Assembly: GCA_030762175.1 (NCBI GenBank)
Contig: CM060833.1
Coordinates: forward strand, 161,235,501 to 161,299,500
DNA from: Metallyticus violacea
Lineage: Eukaryota > Arthropoda > Insecta > Mantodea > Metallyticidae
Direction: 5' to 3'
DNA: 64,000 nt
Part shown: piece after piece, positions 34,736 through 47,383 of the stretch
How the letters are laid out: each line of letters begins with the position of its first letter
How positions within the stretch are numbered: position 1 is the stretch's first letter
Notes under the pieces: generated by a model
What the model was told of the DNA's origin: nothing
Databases searched by the model: none
What the model saw: only the letters and a program-made list of their open reading frames with translations
Position numbers and translations under genes: made by a program

Positions 34736-37700
34736 TAGGCAAAATCTGGCCCATTTTCTTTAAAAGAAAGCATGTAGGCTAAGATAGGTAAAATCTGGCC
34801 CAATTCCTTTATAAAAAGGCATATAAGCTAAAATAGGCCAAATTTCTTTGAAAGGAAAGAAATTATAGACTACATTTTGTTGAAATAAGACAAAGGTAGG
34901 CTAAATTTGAGAGGAAAAGGCAATGTTAGGTAAAGATGGGTAGAATTTTGGAGGAAAAGGAAAAGTTAGGAAAAAATAGGCTAAATTTTGGAGGAAAAAT
35001 TAAAAGATAGGCTAAATTTTGGAGGAAAACTTCAAAGATAGGCTAAATTTTGGAGAAAAAGGCAAAGTTGGGCCAAGGTAGGGTAAATTTTGCAGGAAAA
35101 GGCAAAGATACACTAAATTTTGTCGAAATAAGGCAAAGATAGGCTAAATTTTTTAGGAAAAGGAAATGTTAGGCAAAGATAGGCTAAATTTCGCCGAAAA
35201 AATAAAATTTAGGCAAAGATAGGCTATAGGCTACATTTTGTCGAAATAGGCAAAGATAGGCTACATTTTGTCCAAGTAAGGCAAAGATAGGCTAAATTTC
35301 GCCGGAAAAGACACAGATACGCTAAATTTTGTCGAAATAAGGCAAAGATAGGCTACATTTTGTCGAAATAAGGCAATGATAGGCTAAATTTTTGAGGAAA
35401 AGAAAAAGTTAGGTAAAGATAGGCTAAATTTCCCCGTAAAAATAAAATTTAGGCAAAGATAGGCTAAATTTTGGAGGAAAAGGAAAAGATAGGCTAAATT
35501 TCGCCGAAAAAGACACAGATACACTAAATTTTGTCGAAATAAGGCAAAGATAGAGTACATTTTGTCGAAATAAGGCAAAGATAGGCTACATATTGTCGAA
35601 ATAAGGCAATGATAGGCTAAATTTTTGAGGAAAAGATAGGCTAAATTTCGCCGAAAAAGACAGATACGCTAAATTTTGTCGAAATAAGGCAAAGATAAAG
35701 TACATTTTGTCGAAATAAGGCAAAGGTAGGCTACATTTTGTCGAAATAAGGCAAATATAGGCTACATTTTGTCCAAATAAGGCAAAGATAGGCATTTTGT
35801 CGAAATAAGGCAATATAGGCTACATTTTGTCGAAATAAGGCAAAGATAGGCTAAATTTTGCCGGAAAAATCACATTTAGGCAAAGATAGGCTAAATATTG
35901 GAGGAAAAGGAAACGATAGGCTAAATTTTGCCGGAAAAAAATCACATTTAGGCAAAGATAGGCTAAATTTTTGGAGGAAAAGTTAGGCAAGGATAGGCTA
36001 AATTTTTGAGGGAAAATTTAGGCAAAGATAGGCTAAATTTTGCCGGAAAAATCACATTTAGGCAAAGATAGGCTAAATTTTTGAGGAAAAGGAAAAGATA
36101 GGCTAAATGTTGGAGGAAAAGTTAGGCAAAGATAGGCTAAATTTTGCCGGAAAAATCACATTTAGGCAAAGATAGGCTAAATATTGGAGGAAAAGGAAAA
36201 GATAGGCTAAATTTTGCCGGAAAAAAATCACATTTAAGCAAAGATAGGCTAAATATTGGAGGAAAAGGAAAAGTTAGGCAAAGCTATGCTAAATTTTTGA
36301 GGAAAAGGAAAAGTTAGGCAAAGATAGGCTAAATTTTTTAGGAAAAGGAAAAGTTAGGCAAAGATAGGCTAAATATTGGAGGAAAAGACACAGATACGCT
36401 AAATTTTTTCGAAATAAGGCAAAGATAGGCTACATTTTGTCGAAATAAGGCAAAGATGGGGATTTTGTCGAAATAAGGCAATATAGGCTACATTTTGTCG
36501 AAATAAGGCAAAGATAGGCTACATTTTTTAGGAAAAGGACAAGTAAGGCAAAGATAGGCTGAATTTCGCCGGAAAAATCAAATTTAGGCAAAGATAGGCT
36601 AAATTTTGGAGGAAAAGAAAATATTAGGCAAATTTCGCCGGAAAAATCAATTTTAGGCAAAGATAGGCTAAATTTTGGAGGAAAAGGAAAAGATAGGCAA
36701 AGATAGGCCAAATTTTGCCGCAAAATCAAAGTTAGGCAAAGATAGGCTACATTTTGACAAAATGTAGCTTATCTTTACCTTGTTTGACAAAATTTGCCTA
36801 TCATTGCCTAACTTTTCCTTTTCCCTCAAATTTTAGTCTATCATTACCTAACATTTCTTTTCCCTCCAAAATACAACCTATCTTTGCCTAACTTTGGCAT
36901 ATCCTGTACAATTAGCCTATCTTTGTTTTTTTTTTTCTGGCAAAATTTAGCCTGTCTTTGCCTTATTTCAACAAAATTTAGCCTATCTTTTCCTTTTGTT
37001 GCAAAATTAATCATATCTTTGCCCAACTTTGCCTTTTTTAGTCTATATTTGCCTAACTTTGATTTTTCCTTAAAAATTTAGCCTATCATTGTCTTTTCCC
37101 CCAAAATTTAGTCTGTGTTTAACTAAATTTACCTTTTCCTGCATAATATAGCCCATTTCCTTTAAAGAAGGCAAATGTAGGCTAACATAAGCAAAATTTG
37201 ACCCATTTCTTGAAAGAAGGCAAATTAGGCAAGGTATAGATATAGATAAATGTAGGTTTACATAAGCTTTTTTTTTCATTTATAATCTCAGTTAGGTAGA
37301 AGTTTCCTCATAAAGGTACAGTTTTTGCTGCAAACAGAAAGGAGCTTGGAAATGAGGATGCCTGTTATAAGCAAGAGACTTTGTAATAATGCTCTACAGT
37401 ACCCTTCTTTATGGCAGCTACTGTAGTAAAGATGAGTCCTCCCAAATATTTTTTTAACTAAACCCTGAGGAAGATAACACATGGAATCATGATTTAGGGC
37501 ATGAGATGAAAGACAATCCATCACAAAACTTCTCCTCAGAAAAAACAAACTCTTAGTATATTTAATGTGATTTTTTCACACAATAGCATGTGTAGACTAA
37601 GGTTTGGAATCGAAAGTCAGGTAGGAAAAATTTGAGTTCAGATCAGGACTTGAACTATGGATATTTTGGCTTATCATGTTAATGCTCTTATTATCTGAGT

Positions 37701-40700
37701 CCAAATTGTGTTTTAAAAAAATTACATTACATATAAATTAGCCTTGATAGTCTATGAGGGCTTGGCCACAAGGACTGAAGGTTTTGATTTATATCTTTGA
37801 CATAAAACATCTATAACATAATATCTTAGAGGTCTCAAGGACATATAGACAAGATGGGGAGATTGCAGTTGTGGTTAAACAGGGTAGAGTCACTCAGATA
37901 GGAAAAGCATTGCCATGGTAAGCTGAAGATTCATGGTTTGAGTTGCAGCCATAAGCGAATATTTGTTTCAATCTGACTCTGGACTCCAAGTCTTTCAGCT
38001 GGTAAAATCATGGCCCTTTCTTTTGAAACTTTAAAGAAATTATTTTGATTGCTGTATTGCCTCATGGTGAAATAGCAAACTCTGAAGTACATGTCATAAA
38101 CATTTGAAAGTAAGAAATAGTTGTAGCACATCTGCCTTCACAAAGATGTGACCAAATTTGTTCTTCTCTTTTGCAAAAATGTAAATCACACACAAGTTTA
38201 TACACCCCAGAAGATGGATTATCCTTCTTCATTCACCCTACACCATCTCTTTGTTCTCTAAAAGATGCAATCAGCAGAAGAAGATTTTATGATGATAATG
38301 GGACAGAAGAAGAAGAGCAGGAGTCACAAAAATTCCATTATAAGCAAACAAAAAATTGTGTTGTGAAATACCACCATATATTAGTAATTTTCAGTTATAA
38401 TATAGGAAAATGTACATGTATGTGTTATATAAGGATTGCATTACCCAAATGAAACTAAGACTTTTGTAGTGGATTCATTGCTTCAATACACAGAGCTTTA
38501 TGTTTGCTCATAGATAGCACTATGTACTAGGAAGAAGTTAACATTGCCTGAAGATGTTGCAACCTGTTTTCATGTCCAAGAGCATGCTGAGTTGGTACAG
38601 TCACCAATATGTCCAAGCATGCCCTAAGAGAACTTATTTAATTTTTTAAGGCAGACTGGCAGAATGAAGCCCAAATTAATTGTTGAATAAAGTATGTATA
38701 TGTGAATGAGTGCATGCAACAGAGGCTGTAAGTCATATTAAGAGATATCAGGGAGAATTATGTACAAATATAGATATTCATTCTCACAATACAAGAAGGA
38801 AAAATGACCTTCATGTTCAAATATGCAGGACAAATATTTTAAAAAATAATCTCACAAATGTAGGCATTAAAATGTATAACAAACTACCAATAAATATTAA
38901 ACAAATAACCAATATAAAACAATTTAATAAAGAAGTCAAAGCCTTTCTACTACAACATACCTTTTATTCAGTAAGTGAATATATGAACATTAAATAAGGC
39001 ATATTGTAAATCTAGTATAATTACTAAACTTTTATATTGTTTATATTATACTCTGGCCCATCTCACGTAAATAGCAACTGTAGCTCTAGGACATGTCCTA
39101 TATTATGTAAAATGATCAAAAGGATGAATAAATAAATAGTGGAATTCTGTGGCTTTCTGAAGGTTGGTTCCACAGCCAACATGTATTTCTTCATTCAGGA
39201 AATTCATAATCTAGTGACATGCTGGGCTACTTACCTAAACAGACAATATGATGTGTAACTGATATGTAACCTACATATGTGTCACTGTTACCTTCTTTAT
39301 GACCACATATTCCAACCATTAAACCTTTACAGAAAAAAATCAAAGACTGTCACTTTTGTTTGGGCAGCCCTTATGTTACCTTTATATATTTCATTAAATG
39401 TTATAATTTGTATATATTTATAACAATGTATACAGTTCTTTTCACACTAACTCCATTCACTTACATAAAATTTGGAACATATGTTTCGGGAGCGATCCAA
39501 TGGGATGGGAGGGATCGCTCCCGAAACATATGTTCCAAATTTTATGTAAGTGAATGGAGTTAGTGTGAAAAAAACTGTATACATTGTTATAGATATATAC
39601 CACTCCATTGTCAACAGCTTTGTAAGTACACTTATTTGAGTTGTATATATCTATTTATATAGTACTTGTAATCAATTTTTATACAGATAGTGAAATTTGT
39701 TTGTTCTTTAGAGTTTGGGAATTTATTTGCAGAATGGAAAAAAAATCTCCATGCACCATCATTAGTTCATTTCATATACCTGTTATGACTGCCACAAGTT
39801 ATTACCAAAGTCATTAAGGTGTGGACTCATGAGCAGGAGATCTGGGGTTCAATTTCTGCCTGGATCTTCCTCCCTGATTGAAGCTTTTTTATATATTTTC
39901 CTCAGTTCCTTATAAATGGCAAATGCAGGGAGATATCTTAAACTTAGACCTGGAATGTTTCCTTCCTTAAAAAAAATCCTTTTCCAATTTACCATTTCAT
40001 CTCATGTATCATCAATATCCACCACCTGTGATGCCTCAGCAGAAAACAGTCATTAAACACTATTAAAAATCCCTATTAGATGTTCATCATGGAACACTTC
40101 CTTCTTTGAAAAAAAATCCTTTCAGGTAACCATGGGTTTAAGGACACCCCAGTGCACCATAACTATACCACATATACCATGTTCTCAGCTAGGACATGTG
40201 GTGGCGCTCCATGGGCATCCTAGGCTCAGAAATCCGGTACAAACTGCCATCCCACGAGTTCTTGAGAACAATGGACTGGTATTGAACAAAAAAATATTTG
40301 CATACTTTCACCATCTGTAATAGGATGTCTGTGGATGAAACTATAATTGTATCATTGCTGTGTAACCAAGAAAATAAAAATATAATCTGCTAATTTAAAA
40401 ACATGTTATACATTTTATAAATTGTTTTATAGATTTTTATTGAAAAAAGCATAACTTTAAGTGTATTCATGTCTTTCTTGATATACTTTTTGAATGTCTT
40501 GTTTTCTACTCTTTTGAATGGATAGCGAGTGCAAATATGCAATGGACATTTTGCATCATAAAATACAAATCTTGTTCAATGTCATTGGTCTGAGAGCATT
40601 TTAAACCATTTATGGAATACAAAGCATGTTATGTGCATTAGAACTATTTAAAAACCACCATTGCTATCAATTCAATATAGTTTATTGAAACATATGATTT

Positions 40701-43239
40701 ATTCAATATGAATATATAATGAAATATTTGTTGCATTTTGGACTTTTTATATTATTTGATAAAATACTACTGAGTTGCCTCTGCTGAAACTCATTAAATA
40801 CTTATTTCCAGTTCATTAGCAATTTATTTTCTAGAACAAATGGAAAGATTATGTATTACAGCACAAACTAAACCTTTATATGCACACTTTTCTTTCTAGC
40901 ATTTCTGTATTCTTACTTTTCTCATATTAGTGCTGGTTTAATTAAAAGTAAAATATTTATTAAAAAGGTTACTTGATTGAAGAAGAAAAATAGAGCTCAA
41001 TTATAATTATTATGGTTACTTGCCAGCAATAGTAGCTAATGGATACATTTCTTACATGATCTCTTTGAAGTGGGTATTAATATTGAACCTTATTGGACAA
41101 GAATTGGTACCTTTAATGAAACAAGAGTTAAAGTATTGATGGGAGTTATGAAGTATGGAAAATGGATGACTCTAAGCTTTTTGGTGTTGGTCCTGGTGGT
41201 CTAGTGGTAACCATACTTGCCTCATAGACCCAATATCATGGGTCCAATCCACCCAGGGTCAATGGAGTTTTTTCAGGCTTAAAAATTCTAAATATAGCTT
41301 CCTTTGAAAGGGAAATAAAGTTGTGGATCCCATGTTGCAGATTTATGGCATGTAAAAAAAAGCCTGAAAGAAGAGGCCTCTTAGCAAAATTTAGTGACCA
41401 TTTCATGCCATGAATCGAATGAGACACAGATGACCTGAGATGTTAAAGAGTGTTCTTAAATAAAGCAAATAAATAAATGAGCTTTTGGTTTGTATTTATG
41501 CTGGTAGCATTGCTAATAGTCACTGAAAAAGAAGAATATCTGGGATCTGAGATGCATCAGGGGGTTAGAATGCTTAAAATCATTGTGAAAGATATCTCCA
41601 ATTAAGAAGAGAATTAAGCAGAGCGTGGATGGAAAAATAGGAGAAATAAAAGAAATGATAACAAGATATGAAGAAAAAAAATTAAATTAAGAATGAAGTA
41701 TTTAGAAAATGTGGGAGAAGGTAATGAAAAAAGGAGTGTTATTATTTTCAGAATTAAAGAGGTGAGAGAATGAAGAAAACAGATGGGAGAATTGATGGTT
41801 TTGAATTGCTGAGTTGGAAAATTATGATGAAAATAAAGAAGACAGAGTTGAATGGAAAAGCAAGTCAATAAAATTTCTTAGGTGTGAAAGCAGGTAGAGA
41901 ATTTTGGTCCAAAATTATTTCTAATATGTATGTAAGAGAAAAGTTTTTGTGAATATTATCACATCAGGGAAATGCAGAAAGTATTTTGAGAGGCTTCTGG
42001 TGGAGGAATACTGTAGAAAGATAAGATTTGAAATCACATTAAAGCTAGTGGCATTGATGGAATTCTGAGTGAGTTTTGGAAAGAAGGAAATAAGCAGGAC
42101 AGTTGAAAAGAGATTTTAATAAAGCAATTTAATGAGGCAAGTGGGTAAAGAAATACCTGAACATTGGAGGGCATGATTGATTGTATCCATTTTTAAAGGC
42201 AAAAAGGGGATAACAATAACCCAATAAATTTGAGAGGAATTAAGCTAATGTCATTGTTAGGGAAGGTGTGTATGGAAGCAAAAAGGGGAAGTAAGATTAT
42301 TTATCAAAATTCCAGAGTGAGTTTAGGAAGAAGAGAACCTTAAGTTAATATTTCCATAATTAGGGCTTTGGTAGAAAAATGTTTAAGTAAAATAAGGGTT
42401 GGAATGTAATGTGTTTTATAGACCTAGAAAAGGTTATTGATACAATTGATAAAACGAGTCTTTGGACCAAACTAAGGAAGAAAGGTGTAGGTAATAAGCA
42501 TGATAGAACATTGCAGATGCTATGCTATGAATAATGATTTTTCATTTAATAAGTCAGAGTTGAATAATCAAATGAATGATTAATGGAATAGATTTAAGAT
42601 AAGAATGTAAATTAAATCCCATTTTATTTAATTTTTTCATTGGTGACATTATTAACGAATTTTAATACATTTTTTTCAATAGAAATATTTCAGGTTTGCT
42701 ACTTGCAGGTGATGGAAAGAGGGTTATCAAGTGCTACTAGAGCAATAACTAATTACTGTAAATGGAGTTTTAAAAATAATAAAAAAAAAAAATCAAAATT
42801 ATAGTGTTTAAAAGCGGAAATAAGCTTAAGAAAGATGAAAAATGGAATCTGAAAGGAACAGAAATAGAAGTAATAAGAAATTCTTTATTGTTATTACATC
42901 ACTGGTTTTATTCAATTAAAGAACTTGTAAATACTTTCCAACAATTATGATTATATTTATTTCATTTTGTTTTGTTTTTGATCTAAATCTATACTTTATA
43001 TATGCATATATGTTTAAAAATCAGAATTAAAAAAAAGTACTTAATTAATAAATGTCTATACAAGATTGGCTTTAAAACAAAATATTATGTTCATTTTAGA
43101 AGCCATATATTTCCATCTATTTCACTTATCTCTATATAACTGCTAAATATTGTGTAATTTAATATGTATGTTCATCCTTGTAAGACTGGGTGAGTGGAAG
43201 AAAAGACCCTAAGACCTTAACTCTGCCAGTATAAATACA

Positions 43240-43286
<47 letters not shown>

Positions 43287-46200
43287 ATATTCAGTGTCAA
43301 TATATAAATAAAACTACTATTAAAAAAAATATTTATATATATTTGGGTGTTAGACTATCTAGAAAAATATACCAAAAGGAAGATTGAATACAGGAAATAT
43401 TATTAGATCATGCCTTGAAAAAAATGAAATGAGAATAAGTTCATTGGAAAGAGTTTATAGCATAATAGTTCAAGCAAAAATGAGAGTATGGGGGATGGAT
43501 GGGGAATGGATTAGTAAGAATAAGACCCTTAGACAATTTTGTAAACTCATTAGTATTATCAAGAGTCTTCCAAAATAGTATACTATTGGAAATGGGAAGA
43601 GTGGGAAGTAAAGAAAAATGATTTAGAAAGTGCTAGAATATTGGTATAGCCAAAGATTATTACAAGGTGTTTAGAAAAAAGTGAGATTAAGAATTGAGGA
43701 TATAGAGAGGAAGATTTACTTAGTAGCTTAGGGAAAATTTCTTGCAGGGGAAAATTTCTTGATTTACATAGAGCTGTGAAGACTGAATGGGGTAGGGAGA
43801 AGTGTTTTGAAACATGTAATAAGTTAGAGAAGAAAGGATATGCATGAGCAAGAAGCAAAGTTTTGTTATTAAGAGGATTATTATATGGTTTAAATGTGGC
43901 AATATTTTCATTAAGTGGAAAAAAGACTGAATAGTAATTGTATAGTAAGGGAACAGATTTGTGAATAAATGAGTTAAATACTTAAATGTAAATTGGAACT
44001 TGCACAGTGAAGCCAATCATATTAATTGATATCATCAACTGAATCATACAATGATATCAATTAAAATGAGTTAGATGTTAATAAATAGAATTATTTCAAA
44101 AAATAAGAATTGACAAGAAATAATTTTTAATAGACATGGACCAGATTTTATTAAAGAATGTGAGAAATATTTGGGGAAAGTAAGGAATAGTGGACTAGAT
44201 TAATTAAGAAAGAAATTGGAAAAAAAAAAAACAACAACAGTAGAATTTGAATATTGTGGGAAATGAAATGGATCTATCTATATTATGCCATTTATCAAAG
44301 TGTTGAGATATATATAATCCATTTGGAAATAGCAAGTACCTAACTGATAGGAAATTATGATTTTTTTTTAAATGATATGCATTAAGTAAATTTGATATCT
44401 CAGTGGATTATTTATTCAGTATGTATTTAAATTATTTATAATATATAGGGAAGTAGGCAACAATTCATCCTGGAATTCTGAATAGAGAAATCTTGCCATT
44501 TGTTAAGATATTTGTGAGAGTGAAGCTACAGCTTTCAGGACTTGCCAAAGACCTTGTCCCATAGAGTATATGTTAAATGTTTATTTGAAATTAATATGGC
44601 AATCATGTTATTTTGTTGGTGATTTCAAATAATAAGAGTGATTAAAATAGTTCTAATACTATGGGGTTTAAGACCAAGGGATAAGTTAAATGCTATACTA
44701 TTCCACTTGTTTATTGATGATATTTTAGAGGTAATACTAACAGGTATGTATCAATAACCAATAATATAGAAATACCAGGTCTATTCTTTGTTAATGATTT
44801 GGTAGAAGGATCAGTAATCAACGTTATATCAATTGAAACAATATTTGGTTTTTGCAATGAATGGAGTTTAAGAATTAATATTAATAAATAAAAAATTATG
44901 GTATTTAAGAAGGGAATTAAGCTGAAGAAAGATGAAAGATAGTATTGACAAGGAACAGAAATTAAAGATATCATTGCATGATTCAGTTGAACTACACACT
45001 CTTAAAGCTTCACTTACTTTTCATAAATGTATGGAACCAGTTTCGAGAACATTTAGTTCCCATCTTCAGCAAATGTTCTTGAAATTTGTTCCATACATTT
45101 ATGAAAAATAAGTGAAGCTTTAAGAGTGTGTAGTTCAACTGAATCATACAATGATATCAATTAATATGATTAGCTTCACCGTGCAAGTTCCAATTAACAT
45201 TAATTAAGTAGAAATTAAAGAGCTTAGCAGATTTTATTATCTAGGAGTAAGACTTAATAGTAGTGGTGGATGGAGGAATTAGAAGAAGAAACCAGTTAAT
45301 GAAAAACTTTCTTTAAAAGCTATAAGAGCATGTATAAACAAAATAGTAGGAATGCAAATAAATTGATTAGATAGGCAGACTCTATTACATTCAGAGATAA
45401 ACTCTTATCTCTGAGACTAAACTGTTAGAAGGTGTTGATATTTGGGATTTAGAGTAGTGTGACTAAATTTGCATTTAATTAATTAGAAATGTTTGTAAAC
45501 AAATGTTCGGCTCTCCAAGAGCTTCACCAAATGAAGCTGCACAAGCAGAACTAAGAGAATTGGTAGTAAAAGTAAAAATAATATAAAGAGTATTGAAATA
45601 TTAATACAGAATAAGGAATTTAAAGGAACAAAATAAGCTTAGCCAATGCTTAATTATACATAAAAGGATTAATGAAGATGAAACCTGGATTTATAAGATT
45701 AAAAAATGTTAAATAAAATTGATATGGGAGCAATATGGAGGGATATGGAAGTGATAGAAAATTATTTTTGGAAAGAAATTAAATCTAGTATTGAAAATAT
45801 TGAAATACAGGGAATATTTGCAAATTTTAGTAATAAAACATCCTTGAGTATATATGCACAATGAAATTGGAGTAGGGTAGGGAAAATTATGTTGAAAGAT
45901 GTGTGAAAGTAGCAAGAAAAGAATTTGCAGAGCCAAAATGGGGACTATAAAACTGAAAGGATTAAGAAGAAGAGGGGTGATTTGGAAAATTACTCAATGT
46001 ATGGATTAAAACATGATAATTGGCTCACTATTTTAGAATGCAAAGAAACTAAGATCCTTAGAGAGTGGTTAAGAAAGGAGAAATAGGCCAGTTTATCAAA
46101 AGAAATATTGGGAAAAATGATTCTGAATGTAAATGTAGAATGGTATAGGAAATTAGGATAAATTAAAATAAAAAATAGAGGAAAATTGGTAAATATGTTG

Positions 46201-47338
46201 AAAAAGAGAGTCAAAATATCCCTAATTGATAAGTTATAAATGTGATATAGCTTGATAGTCATAGTGTTTGAGATTATTGGAACTTATATAGTTTAGCAAC
46301 TTAATGTAGTGTAGTGTAGTGTAATGACTAGGTATCTACTGGTTAAGAAATTTAATAGTCAAAGTGGCTTAGAAGTTAAGAGGTAAGGAAGAAATTCCTG
46401 TCTTCAGGAGCGGTTTAAAGTTTTTGTTTGTTCAAGTTGTATGATTTTTTTGTTCTATTTATATGTCAAAAATATCTAATTTGGAAATTGCAAGAAATAA
46501 ATTGATTCATTAATGCAATTATTCTTTGTTTTTTTATTTTGATGTACTATTTGTTTTCATTATCATTAATAAATTAATTTATTCATAATAAACATTAATT
46601 CCAAAGATCATTGTGCGAATGAGCTGAACTAACGTTCTTTTGCTCCACTTACTTGTGTTAGTTTGACTCAATCACACAATACTTTTAAATATGATCAGCT
46701 TCACTGTGTTAGTTTAACTCAATCTCACAATGATTTTAAATATTATAGCTTTACTGTGCAATGTTCCAATTAATTACTATTATTAATTCCATGGTTACAT
46801 CCATTTACAGCCTGTGAGCTTATCCTAAAGCTTTCAAAACTGTTACATATAATTAAGATTTCTCACCTCATAATAGGCCAAAAATCCCCCAGCTCGGGTA
46901 AATTCTCCTGCCTGTCCTGGTCCATAAGATTTGGCATTCAAGCCATGTTCTGTAGCATCTGCTAGTGTGAATGACTGCCCATACATTGGCATTCCCATCA
47001 CTAGTTTCTTCCTATCTGCACCCTTCTCTAGCCAGTAGTGGATTGAGAAATTCTAAATGAAAAATGAAATATTTTATAGAAACTAAAATATACACAAATT
47101 TATATATCTATAATCCCAAACTCTAGTAGCTGGCTTGGACAAAAACACTAAATTAGACAATAAACACAAACTGTCCCTAAATATTAAAGAAAAAGAGCAA
47201 ATTTGGCAGGAAAAATTTAATCTTTTTCTATGCATTTTTAATGTTAATGCTATGAATTGCTGTCATTGAGACAATTAAATGAAATTAACTAAAAGGATAT
47301 TTTAAAAGACAGCAGATTAAATATTTTGAAATACATAA

Positions 47339-47383
<45 letters not shown>

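Larger units (their letters stand above)
41590..44255 (+). mobile_element. Decayed LINE copy, interrupted twice
   Basis: + strand fragments: VDGKIGEIKEMITRYEEKK (linker), SGIDGILSEFWKEG near 42050 (reverse transcriptase start), INLRGIKLMSLLGKVCME near 42230, and RVSLGREE with the following block near 42330. After an insertion come LGVRLSRK near 43350, SSLERVYSIIVQAKMRVWG near 43440, and a Cys-rich end near 44240. Insertions at about 42885-43300 (another LINE tail) and 43980-44063 (PLE). Same family as the LINEs at 10.6 and 60.0 kb. Confidence 0.65.

Noticed and set aside
35384..37081. Open frames rich in SLPYFDKM and FSLSLPNF-like repeats
   Set aside because: They are translations of the modular tandem array; their periodicity follows the DNA repeat and they occur on both strands around the inversion.
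34540..37260. CRISPR-like regular repeats
   Set aside because: Eukaryotic context, repeats are contiguous without unique spacers, and units vary in length.
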